From Nanobdellota archaeon (lineage in GTDB: Archaea; Nanobdellota; Nanobdellia; SCGC-AAA011-G17; PNOQ01), in NCBI GenBank assembly GCA_018829185.1, contig JAHJUI010000025.1, positions 1 to 55,831 on the forward strand: 55,831 bases of DNA, read 5' to 3'. This document shows, in pieces, positions 20,213 through 29,009 of the stretch. A program made the position numbers and the translations under genes. The first letter of the stretch is position 1, and each line of letters starts with the position of its first letter. The notes beneath the pieces are model-generated. The model saw only the letters and a program-made list of their open reading frames with translations, was not told the DNA's origin and made no database searches.

Positions 20213-22003
20213 ATGAAAAAATACCTAATAGATACTTCTGCTATAATCGAAAAAGTACCTTCTAAATTAATAAAAGAAAAGAAACTATCTGGAGAAATAA
20301 TAATCACAAATGCCTCTATGTCTGAATTAGAAAATCAAGCAAATAGAAGACAAGAAATAGGTTTTATTGGTTTAGAAGAAATACAAAACCTTCAAAAAAT
20401 AAAATCTAAAACAATACAATTAAGATTTGTAGGTGAAAGACCAACTCCAAATCAAATTAAATTTGCAAAAGCAGGAGAAATAGATGCTATAATAAGAGAA
20501 CATGCAGTAAAAGAAGAAGCAACTTTAATTACTGCAGATAGAGTACAAGCAGAATCTGCTAAAGCATTTAATTTAAATGTTATTTTCATAGAACCAAAAC
20601 CATTCAAAGAAAAACTAAAGATTGAAAAATTCTTCGATACAAAAACCATGTCTGTCCATTTAAAAGAAAATTGCCATCCCATGGCTAAAAAAGGTTCACC
20701 AGGAAACTGGAACCTAACAACAATATCAAAAAAGAAATTAAATTATAAAATTCTAAGAGAATATGCAAAAGAAATAGTAGAAAAAGCAAACATTGACTCA
20801 AAATCTTTTGTAGAAATATCAAGATCCGGTTCAACAATAATTCAATACAGAAATTACAGAATTGTCATTGTAAGACCTCCAGTATCTGATGGTATAGAAA
20901 TAACAGCAGTAAGACCAATTAAGAAATTAGATTTAAATCAATATAAAATTCCAGAAGAAATTCTTGAAAGAATAAAAACAAAGGCTCGAGGAATGATTAT
21001 CTCTGGAGAAACTGGTTCAGGAAAATCAACATTCGCCCAAGCATTAGGGGAATTCTATTCAAAAGATAAAAAGATAGTCAAAACAGTAGAATCCCCAAGA
21101 GATTTACAATTGTCCCCTGAAATAACTCAATACTCCAAATCTTTCACATCTAGCGAAGAAATGCATGACATCTTATTCCTTTCAAGGCCAGATAACATAA
21201 TTTTCGACGAAATAAGAGACACTCCAGATTTTAAACTCTACACCGACTTAAGATTAGCAGGTTCAAACTGTATTGGGGTTTTACACTCAGCATCTGCAAT
21301 TGATGCCATACAAAGATTCATACCAAGGATGGAAACTGGAATGATCCCTTCTGTTTTAGACACAATTATTTTCATAGATTCAGGAAATATAGGAAATGTT
21401 TTAACTCTAAAAATGACAGTAAAAGTTCCTTCTGGAATGATAGAAGCAGATTTAGCTAGGCCCGTAATAGAAGTTACTGATTTTGAAACAAAAAAATTAG
21501 AATATGAAATTTATAGTTATGGTGAAGAAACAGTAATAGTTCCTGTTGAACAACAAACAAAATCAAAACCATCTAATGCCTTAGCAGAAAAACACCTAGA
21601 AAATGAAATGTTGAATTATGTTTCAGAAATAAAAGCAGAAATAATTTCTCCAACCAAGGCTATTGTATATATTCCAGAAAACGAAATATCTAGGATTATT
21701 GGTACTGGGGGAAAAAGAATAGAATCTATAGAGAAAAAAATAGGAATAAAACTAGATGTTCGCCCATTGGTAAGAGAAAAAGAAACTATTCATTATAACA
21801 CTTCAGAATCTAAAAAACATTTAATATTTCAAGTAGATAAAAACTATAACAAAACTTCAATTGGATTATATTTAGAAGATAAATTCATTTGTTATGCAAT
21901 TGCTGGAATAAAGGGAGAAATCAGATTTAACAAAAAATCTGAATTAGGTAGAATTCTTTTAGATGGGTTAAATACTAATAAAAAATTAGAATTAAAGGTT
22001 TAG
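20213..22003 (+). CDS. PIN domain - secretion-type ATPase - KH domain protein (PINA type)
   Basis: N-terminal PIN (KYLIDTSAIIEKVPSKL), Walker A MIISGETGSGKSTFAQAL, C-terminal KH (ISRIIGTGGKRIESIEKKIGIKLDV). Confidence 0.92.
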   Translation: MKKYLIDTSAIIEKVPSKLIKEKKLSGEIIITNASMSELENQANRRQEIGFIGLEEIQNLQKIKSKTIQLRFVGERPTPNQIKFAKAGEIDAIIREHAVKEEATLITADRVQAESAKAFNLNVIFIEPKPFKEKLKIEKFFDTKTMSVHLKENCHPMAKKGSPGNWNLTTISKKKLNYKILREYAKEIVEKANIDSKSFVEISRSGSTIIQYRNYRIVIVRPPVSDGIEITAVRPIKKLDLNQYKIPEEILERIKTKARGMIISGETGSGKSTFAQALGEFYSKDKKIVKTVESPRDLQLSPEITQYSKSFTSSEEMHDILFLSRPDNIIFDEIRDTPDFKLYTDLRLAGSNCIGVLHSASAIDAIQRFIPRMETGMIPSVLDTIIFIDSGNIGNVLTLKMTVKVPSGMIEADLARPVIEVTDFETKKLEYEIYSYGEETVIVPVEQQTKSKPSNALAEKHLENEMLNYVSEIKAEIISPTKAIVYIPENEISRIIGTGGKRIESIEKKIGIKLDVRPLVREKETIHYNTSESKKHLIFQVDKNYNKTSIGLYLEDKFICYAIAGIKGEIRFNKKSELGRILLDGLNTNKKLELKV

Positions 22004-22054
22004 AATTTTTTTAATCTCCTGTGTATCTACTCTTACTTTAGGTTCTACATTTAA

Positions 22055-22678
22055 CTAAACATCAAAAATATCTTTAAATTCTTCTTTACTCATAATTTCG
22101 TTATAAACAATATCATTAACAACAACTCCAAAAATCCCTACATCATATTTCTTCTTCAAACTTTGAATAGCTTCATTATCAGAATGATAATCAAAAGCAT
22201 AAACATAAATATCTCCATATTTATCTTTAAAATACTTCAATAAAAACCCCTGATCTTGACACAAATCACACTCCTCATAAAAATACAAAACCAAATCATA
22301 ATCTCTACCACATTCTTCTTTAATAGATTTCATAAACAAATAATGTTTTATCTGCAATAAAGAATAATATTCACGAAGACGTTTAACTTCTTCATTTCCA
22401 CGACCACGTTGGGTTTCCATAAAGCTTAACTTCCTACCTAAATCAGAAATCTCTTCATTAATTTCATTACCAATCTCAACATCACAAGGATCTTCTAAAA
22501 GCAATAAATATCCCAAATTATTAGCATTAACATCAGTTATAAGGTCATATTGCATTTCATCAATATCATAAACTTTTAAGACAGATAAAAAACTACCAAA
22601 GCTAATTGCTATAATAAACAAAAAAGTACTAATTATAAATGCTAACAAAAGTCTGTTCATAGTTTTTTTACACCCCAT
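22055..22678 (-). CDS. Membrane-anchored protein with possible thioredoxin-like domain
   Basis: N-terminal TM; LVLYFYEECDLCQDQGFLLKYFK resembles a CxxC thioredoxin-like start. Confidence 0.6.
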   Translation of the reverse strand: MGCKKTMNRLLLAFIISTFLFIIAISFGSFLSVLKVYDIDEMQYDLITDVNANNLGYLLLLEDPCDVEIGNEINEEISDLGRKLSFMETQRGRGNEEVKRLREYYSLLQIKHYLFMKSIKEECGRDYDLVLYFYEECDLCQDQGFLLKYFKDKYGDIYVYAFDYHSDNEAIQSLKKKYDVGIFGVVVNDIVYNEIMSKEEFKDIFDV

Positions 22679-23915
22679 CTTATTTTTATATTAAACAGTT
22701 TATAAAACAAAGACAAAATCCACCAAAATGCAAATAAATAAGAGTAAAACACAATAAACAATGGATAAGCAATAACAGATTTCTCTTCATGATCTGAATA
22801 TTTATTTCCAATATACAACATACCAAAAAATATTATCGTACTACAAATTGACAAAAAGAATACTGGACCTAAATAAAGGTAAAACAAATCAAATCTAAAA
22901 GATTTAAAAAGTGGAACCAAATCAAACCCAATAATAAAATAATTTCTAATAACATCTACAAGAAACTCTATTATCTTAAAAATAGAGTAAAAAAAGAAAA
23001 ACAAAGTCAATCCTACTGATAAAAAAGAACTAGGTAAAACCAACAAACCCAAAATCTTATACTTTAAACTAAACAATTTTTTATATTTTATACAATTTTT
23101 CATAAAACCAACATACCATCTTATTCTTTGTGATAATAATGGTCCAAACTTCTTAGGACATTTTGTATAAACTTTTGCATCAATAGCATTTTCTATTCTA
23201 TAATGGTTTAACTGAATCCGCATAGCCATCTCTGTATCTTCAGTTAGGTTATTTGTATCAAATTCACCATGCTTATCAAAAAACCATTTTCTATAGATTG
23301 AGAATGGTCCAGGAACAACATGAATACTATCTAAAAAAGCAAAAACTTTTCTTAAGAAAACACCAAAAATATATTCTACATATTGGATTTTTTGTAAAAA
23401 AGTACCTGGCTCTTCGATTTTCATTCCAGGAGTTACAGCTATTACTTTTTCATCATCAAAATAAGCTAAACTTTTCTTTAAAGCGCCTTTATCCACAATT
23501 GAATCTGCATCTAAAACTCCAAAAAATTCTGTTTTACATTTAGCAATTGCTAGATTTACAGACTCTGCCTTACCAGGGTTTTTTGTTTTATTAATAAGTT
23601 CTACTTTATCTTTATATTTCTGAATTACTTCCCAAGTTTTATCTGTACTACAATCATTAACAACAATTATTTTTAGTTTATTTTTTGGATAATCTAAATT
23701 CAATAAAGAATCTATTGTTCTTTCGATAGTACTTTCTTCATTATGAGCAGGAACACAAATTGTAACACTGGATATTCTTTTAATTCCAAAGATTTCTTCT
23801 TAATTGGTCGTTTCTTCTCAAAAAATGTTAATAAAAAATATGCTGCAAAAAATAGCCCTATATATGTCAAAATATACACGACTATTAAATGAAAAGTTAG
23901 TATCATTTTCCCCAA
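22657..23915 (-). pseudogene. Family 2 glycosyltransferase, membrane-bound, split by an apparent frameshift (ORFs 22657-23703 and 23712-23915)
   Basis: Downstream ORF has GT2 motifs (VVNDCSTDKT, GVLDADS, QRIRWYVGF); missing ISSVTICVPAHNEESTIERTIDSLLNLDYP is readable in the alternate frame across the junction. Confidence 0.75.
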
Positions 23916-23966
23916 AAACAGGAATTTAAATTAGTTTAAAACGTTTCCTATTATAGAAAACTATTT

Positions 23967-24029
23967 GTCTCAGAATCTGGTGGTGTTGTTAGAGTTTTCA
24001 AAAGTGGAAGAATTGTTATGAGGGTTTGA
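23967..24029 (+). repeat. dacZ 3'-end copy A (63 nt; encodes VSESGGVVRVFKSGRIVMRV*)
   Basis: Directly alignable to the 3' end of the intact gene at 27612-27674. Confidence 0.9.
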
Positions 24030-24125
24030 ATATTACAAAAATAATCTTACTGTTCATTAGTAATGCATAATTCTGTTCATTGACAATAGAAACATTTATA
24101 TATTAGTAATATACACTAAATTTAT

Positions 24126-25334
24126 ATGATTTTAAAAAATACATTAAAAAAAATAGTTAAATCTCAAAAAACTGAACTTTCTTTAGATTATGGTATAAAA
24201 AGAGAACTACTTAACAAAATAGACACAAAAATACCTCATGCTATAATATTAGCGGGTATAAGAAGATGTGGAAAAAGTACGTTACTTAAACAATTAATGA
24301 AAAAAACTAATAAATGTTATTATTTCAATTTTGAAGATCCCAGAGCGTTAAAATTTGAAGTTAATGATTTTGAAAAACTTGATGAAGTTTTTAAAGAAGA
24401 AAATAAGGGTTGTAATCATTACTTTTTTGATGAAATTCAAAATATTAGCAACTGGGAAATTTTTGTAAGGCATATGCTCGATAAAAAAAGGAAATTCGTG
24501 ATTACTGGATCAAACGCCTCATTATTAAGCAGAGAACTTGGGACTAAATTAACAGGGAGGCATCTTAGATATGAATTGTTCCCATTTTCTTATAAAGAAA
24601 TGTTAAAATTAGTAAAAAAAGAACCCGGAATAAAATCTTTTGAAACATATCTTAATGAAGGTGGCTTTCCAGAATATTTAAGATACAAAAAAATAGAAAT
24701 TCTCCAAGAATTATTTAATAATATAATTGAAAGGGACATTGTTGTTAGATATAATTTAAGAGATTCTAAACTAGTAAAAGAAATAGCAATATTTTTATTG
24801 ACTAATATTGGAAAAGAATTTTCTTACAATAGTCTAAAAAAAATGTTTGATTTAGGCTCAACAAATAGTATAACTTCTTATGTTTCATATTTTGAGAATA
24901 GTTATTTATTATTTACAGTTCCAAAATTTGATTATTCGTTAAAAAAACAATTAGTTAATCCAAAAAAAGTTTATTCTATTGATACAGGATTTTCTAATGC
25001 AAATTCCGCTTCTTTTTCATTAGATAAAGGAAGAGTTCTTGAAAATATTGTTTTTTTACAATTAAGGAGAAAAAATAAACAAATATATTATTTTAGGGAA
25101 GAGAAAGAATGCGATTTTGTAGTTAAAGAACGAGAAAAGATTATTGAAGCAGTTCAGGTGTGTTATAAATTAGATGAAAGCAATAAAGAAAGAGAACTTG
25201 CTGGTCTATTTGAAGCGATGAATAAATTTCATTTAAAAGAAGGACTAATTTTAACTTATGATCAAATAGATGAATTTAAGATAAAAGGCAAAAAAATAAT
25301 TGTTATGCCAACTTGGAAATGGTTATTAGAATAA
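24126..25334 (+). CDS. Archaeal AAA ATPase with DUF4143-like C-terminal region
   Basis: GIRRCGKSTLLKQLMKKT Walker A, YFFDEIQNISNWE Walker B, TGSNASLLSRELGTKLTGRH, C-terminal ECDFVVKEREKIIEAVQVCY. Confidence 0.88.
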   Translation: MILKNTLKKIVKSQKTELSLDYGIKRELLNKIDTKIPHAIILAGIRRCGKSTLLKQLMKKTNKCYYFNFEDPRALKFEVNDFEKLDEVFKEENKGCNHYFFDEIQNISNWEIFVRHMLDKKRKFVITGSNASLLSRELGTKLTGRHLRYELFPFSYKEMLKLVKKEPGIKSFETYLNEGGFPEYLRYKKIEILQELFNNIIERDIVVRYNLRDSKLVKEIAIFLLTNIGKEFSYNSLKKMFDLGSTNSITSYVSYFENSYLLFTVPKFDYSLKKQLVNPKKVYSIDTGFSNANSASFSLDKGRVLENIVFLQLRRKNKQIYYFREEKECDFVVKEREKIIEAVQVCYKLDESNKERELAGLFEAMNKFHLKEGLILTYDQIDEFKIKGKKIIVMPTWKWLLE

Positions 25335-25344
25335 TTCTTTTTTT

Positions 25345-25407
25345 GTTTCAGAATCTGGTGGAATAGTTCGTGTTTTCAAAAGTGGAAGAATTGTTATGAA
25401 AGTTTAA
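25345..25407 (+). repeat. dacZ 3'-end copy B (63 nt; encodes VSESGGIVRVFKSGRIVMKV*)
   Basis: Directly alignable to 27612-27674. Confidence 0.9.
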
Positions 25408-25435
25408 TACAAAAAGTCATAAATCAATTACAAAA

Positions 25436-26764
25436 TTATTGAGTAAAATAATTATCTGGCAAAAAAGTTGTAACTCTATATTCTAACATATTGCTACCAT
25501 AAGGAAGAGTAGAAGGAACAGTTTGCCCCAGAGGAGATCCTGTAACAGGTCTACCCAATGCATTCGCAGTAGCTCTCAAACTTTGTGAAGTTGCACGACA
25601 ACTTGTATGAAAAAATGGTCTGCTTGCATCAGGAAACCTGCTTTTATAAAAGCCCATTACAGTATCAAAAGATATATCTGCTTCTACCGGGGGCAAACCT
25701 GTTCTTGAATCATAATCGTACATAAATTTAAGTCCTCCCCCTCCTTTCTGCCCGTGGGTTACCCCATAATCATAAGTCCTATCGGGTGCAGCTGCATTCT
25801 GAAGAGAAGGTTCATCTCTAAAAGCAGTAGCACTTCTAATTTTTCGGGCAGGTCTTGAACTTAAAATCTTTGCTTTGGGCTGTTGAGCTTCTGTAGCCAC
25901 GGTAGAGCCATCTCCAACAGAAGTACTTTCACCTGCCGCAGCAGAAGGACCATAAACAGCCGCCTGAGTTTTCAATACATAAAATTGGGCTGCAGTAGCC
26001 CCAACAGAATTAAGAATATCGGCCCTATCTTCAGGAGAAGGTACATGATTCTCTGGTAAAAAACTTGTAAAAAATGCAAAAACATGATCTGGGGAAGATA
26101 ATGCAGCTAAACCTCCATTCAAAACAGATCCAACAATGTTTATTCCGCTAGCAAAAAAATGTTCGGGATGAAAGGAATTAGATTGATCAGAACTTGCCCA
26201 AGAAAATTGGGGTGTAGCTCCTTCCCCCCTATCATAAGGAATCCCAACCAAATTTCCTCCCGTTATTCTTGTACCAGTAGGATCAACATATTTCATAGGA
26301 TTATTAGCAGTGTAAACATACCAATTTAATCCATCTTTAACAGGATCAACTTGTGTAAACCTTCCAACATCTTGATCATAATAACGAGCACCTGAATATT
26401 GGAGTTTACTTTTCCCATCTAACTCCTTACCTGTGTATGTAAACCTAGACCCCCTATCTTGTAAAGGCTCTCCAAAAGGGAAATACTTACTTTCTTCTAA
26501 AACTTCTCCATTTTCATCCGTTACTATTCTATTACTTCCCAAATGATCAGAATGAACATACCTTACAGTTCCATTATCAATTGCCACCAAACCATTCATA
26601 CCATAGACATAATGTTCTACATCACCAGCAAGTCTTTCTTTAACTTGTGTTTCTGTTAAATTTATTTCTTCTGTTTTCTGTCCAGAAATAGGATGTATCA
26701 CAGCAGAATAAACTATTGGAATAAGTAATAATAAGATAACTACAAAAATCACACTCTTTTTCAT
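25436..26764 (-). CDS. Secreted Rhs core + tip protein 1
   Basis: Signal peptide MKKSVIFVVILLLLIPIVYSA; Rhs core YVHSDHLGSNRIVTDENGEV...YFPFGEP...ARYYDQDVGRFTQVDPVKDGLNWYVYTANNPMKYVDPTG; unique C-terminal tip. Confidence 0.88.
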   Translation of the reverse strand: MKKSVIFVVILLLLIPIVYSAVIHPISGQKTEEINLTETQVKERLAGDVEHYVYGMNGLVAIDNGTVRYVHSDHLGSNRIVTDENGEVLEESKYFPFGEPLQDRGSRFTYTGKELDGKSKLQYSGARYYDQDVGRFTQVDPVKDGLNWYVYTANNPMKYVDPTGTRITGGNLVGIPYDRGEGATPQFSWASSDQSNSFHPEHFFASGINIVGSVLNGGLAALSSPDHVFAFFTSFLPENHVPSPEDRADILNSVGATAAQFYVLKTQAAVYGPSAAAGESTSVGDGSTVATEAQQPKAKILSSRPARKIRSATAFRDEPSLQNAAAPDRTYDYGVTHGQKGGGGLKFMYDYDSRTGLPPVEADISFDTVMGFYKSRFPDASRPFFHTSCRATSQSLRATANALGRPVTGSPLGQTVPSTLPYGSNMLEYRVTTFLPDNYFTQ

Positions 26765-26840
26765 ATTAAATATTAAACATTAAGAATATAAAAACTTAAC
26801 TATAGAAAACTATTTTAACTAAGCTCCCTCAAAAAAACAC

Positions 26841-27674
26841 ATGGATAAAATAGAAGAATCTATCGGACAGGCAGCAACGAAGATTGCAAAAGATGTAAAT
26901 GCTAATTGCATAGTCTCTTTAGAACAAAAAGAAAAAGAAGAATATACTGATTCTGAGCATTTAGAAGTAAAAGTCACTATTTTTAAACGAATTAAAGAAG
27001 GAGTCTATAAAAAAATAGAATATGAAACAAAAATAAGAAAACTTGAATCTGGTTCTATCATCCCCGTTAAAGAAGTTTTAATGGAAGCTATTAACAAAAA
27101 GTACATAGAAAAAGGAGAAAGAGTAGTTTGTGTAGAAGATGAATCAATGGGAACCGGCTATAAAAGTGTTTTATTCATATTTGATGTTGACAAAATATTC
27201 TTCGACATAAGTAAAAACAAATTAGCAGAAAATATCAGTTCAAATGTAATTGAAACTGTAATAAACATAGCCTCAGAGATAGCATTAGAAGGTAGAGAAG
27301 GAAGAAAAATAGGAACTGCCTTCATAATCGGAGAACCACAAGAAATATCAAAATATTTAAGGCAATTAATAATAAACCCTTTCTCTGGTTTGTCTGAAAA
27401 AGTAAAAATAACAGACCCAGATATAAAAGAAACTATAAAAGAATTCTCACAATTAGACGGCGTTTTTGTTATTCATACAGATGGAACAATAATTTCTACA
27501 GGAGCATACATAAATATTGACGAGGGTGAAATAGATTTACCTCCTGGATTTGGAACACGTCATAGAGCATGTGCAGCATTAACAAAACAGACCAATGCTC
27601 TTGCAGTAGTTGTTTCAGAATCTGGTGGTGTTGTTCGTGTTTTTAAAAGTGGAAGAATTGTTATGAAAATTTAG
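26841..27674 (+). CDS. dacZ: Diadenylate cyclase (DAC/DisA_N domain, archaeal DacZ-like)
   Basis: LDGVFVIHTDGTIISTGAYI (DGA-like) and PPGFGTRHRACAALTKQTNALAVVVSESGGVVRVFKSGRI (GTRHRA motif). Confidence 0.88.
   Translation: MDKIEESIGQAATKIAKDVNANCIVSLEQKEKEEYTDSEHLEVKVTIFKRIKEGVYKKIEYETKIRKLESGSIIPVKEVLMEAINKKYIEKGERVVCVEDESMGTGYKSVLFIFDVDKIFFDISKNKLAENISSNVIETVINIASEIALEGREGRKIGTAFIIGEPQEISKYLRQLIINPFSGLSEKVKITDPDIKETIKEFSQLDGVFVIHTDGTIISTGAYINIDEGEIDLPPGFGTRHRACAALTKQTNALAVVVSESGGVVRVFKSGRIVMKI
27612..27674 (+). repeat. dacZ 3'-end copy C (inside the intact gene)
   Basis: Reference copy for A, B and D. Confidence 0.9.
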
Positions 27675-27698
27675 AACATTAAATAAGAATTAAAATAA

Positions 27699-29003
27699 TC
27701 ATCTTGGGAAAAAAGTGGCCACATGAGCATTAGTCAGAGTTGCAGCATTACCAGAAACAGTTGCATAAGAGAATCTTCCGGTAACTCCAATCGCTAGTTT
27801 TAATCCAGAAACTTCTCCCATAACTGGGCTATTTATGGCACTAGCCATTCCAGAAAGTTTTTCAGGGCTGCCATAACAACTAGCTAAAGCAACTGGGCCT
27901 TCGCCAGAAGGAGTAACTCCTGCAGCCCACCCCTCAATTCTTGCAGCCGGAATGTTGTCATAAACAACCCCTGAAGAAGTTATAATTTTATAATTCCCAG
28001 GATTATTAGGATCTCCATGAACCCCCAAAGTGAACCTTGTTCTTTGAGCTTTATTAATTCTTGAAGCTTTATTCAAAATTCCCTGTATGTCTGTATCTGA
28101 TCCTAAAAAGGCTCCATCACTAGTAATTTTTGTTTCTGCAAGAATAACATCATCTAAATAATCAGTAGACTGAATACGACTATACCAACTAACTGCAGGA
28201 TATCTAGCGTTTATAACTGCATCAGAAATGCCCATGCCCAAATCTACAAGACCAATAAAAGCCATAGCAACAGTATAAATATTATGCCCAGTTTCCCTTA
28301 AGCTTGTTTTGCCCCCAAAAACTTTCATGGCCATATCATGTTCTGCAGGAGTTATTGGTCCATCATGTTGTTCAACAAAGTCATTGTAATCTTTATACCT
28401 AGTTGCAGTCACTTCTACTTCTGGCATTACATAAACAGTAGGAGTAGAAGTAGCATCAGCCCCTGCAGATTCGAATTCAGCTTCATCATCTTCATCAGCT
28501 AAACCAAGAGGATCAATCCTATTTATGGGATTACTTGCAGCATATTCATACCAATTAATTCCATCTCCAATTGGATCAACAGTAACAAAAACCCCCAAAG
28601 AAGGATCATAATACCTAGCTCCAAAATAAGTCAATCCAGATGTATCCCTTTCTTTCCCAGTAAAACCAAAAGTCTCTTCACTTTGTTCTAAATTCTCCCC
28701 ATAAGGAAGAAAAGTATTTTCTTCTAACTTAGAACCAGTTTCATTAGTAACTACTCTCATACTTCCCAAATTATCTTTATGATAATAACTAAACTCATCA
28801 TCCTCTTCTCTAGCAATCAATCCAGTTCCATAATAATAAGTTTTAGTTCCAGTAGAAGAAATTCTTTGTTGCTGTTCTCCTATTGTAGTTGTTTCTATAC
28901 CTCTTACTGTTTCTCTAGAAGTAGGATGTAAAGTTTCAGCTTTAACAACTGGAAGAAATAATACTAAAAGAACTACAAACAACACACCTACTTTTTTTAC
29001 CAT
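27699..29003 (-). CDS. Secreted Rhs core + tip protein 2
   Basis: Signal peptide; YYHKDNLGSMRVVTNETGSKLEE...LPYGE...ARYYDPSLGVFVTVDPIGDGINWYEYAASNPINRIDPLGL; tip with HG...LASCYG. Confidence 0.88.
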   Translation of the reverse strand: MVKKVGVLFVVLLVLFLPVVKAETLHPTSRETVRGIETTTIGEQQQRISSTGTKTYYYGTGLIAREEDDEFSYYHKDNLGSMRVVTNETGSKLEENTFLPYGENLEQSEETFGFTGKERDTSGLTYFGARYYDPSLGVFVTVDPIGDGINWYEYAASNPINRIDPLGLADEDDEAEFESAGADATSTPTVYVMPEVEVTATRYKDYNDFVEQHDGPITPAEHDMAMKVFGGKTSLRETGHNIYTVAMAFIGLVDLGMGISDAVINARYPAVSWYSRIQSTDYLDDVILAETKITSDGAFLGSDTDIQGILNKASRINKAQRTRFTLGVHGDPNNPGNYKIITSSGVVYDNIPAARIEGWAAGVTPSGEGPVALASCYGSPEKLSGMASAINSPVMGEVSGLKLAIGVTGRFSYATVSGNAATLTNAHVATFFPR

Positions 29004-29009
29004 TTTTCA

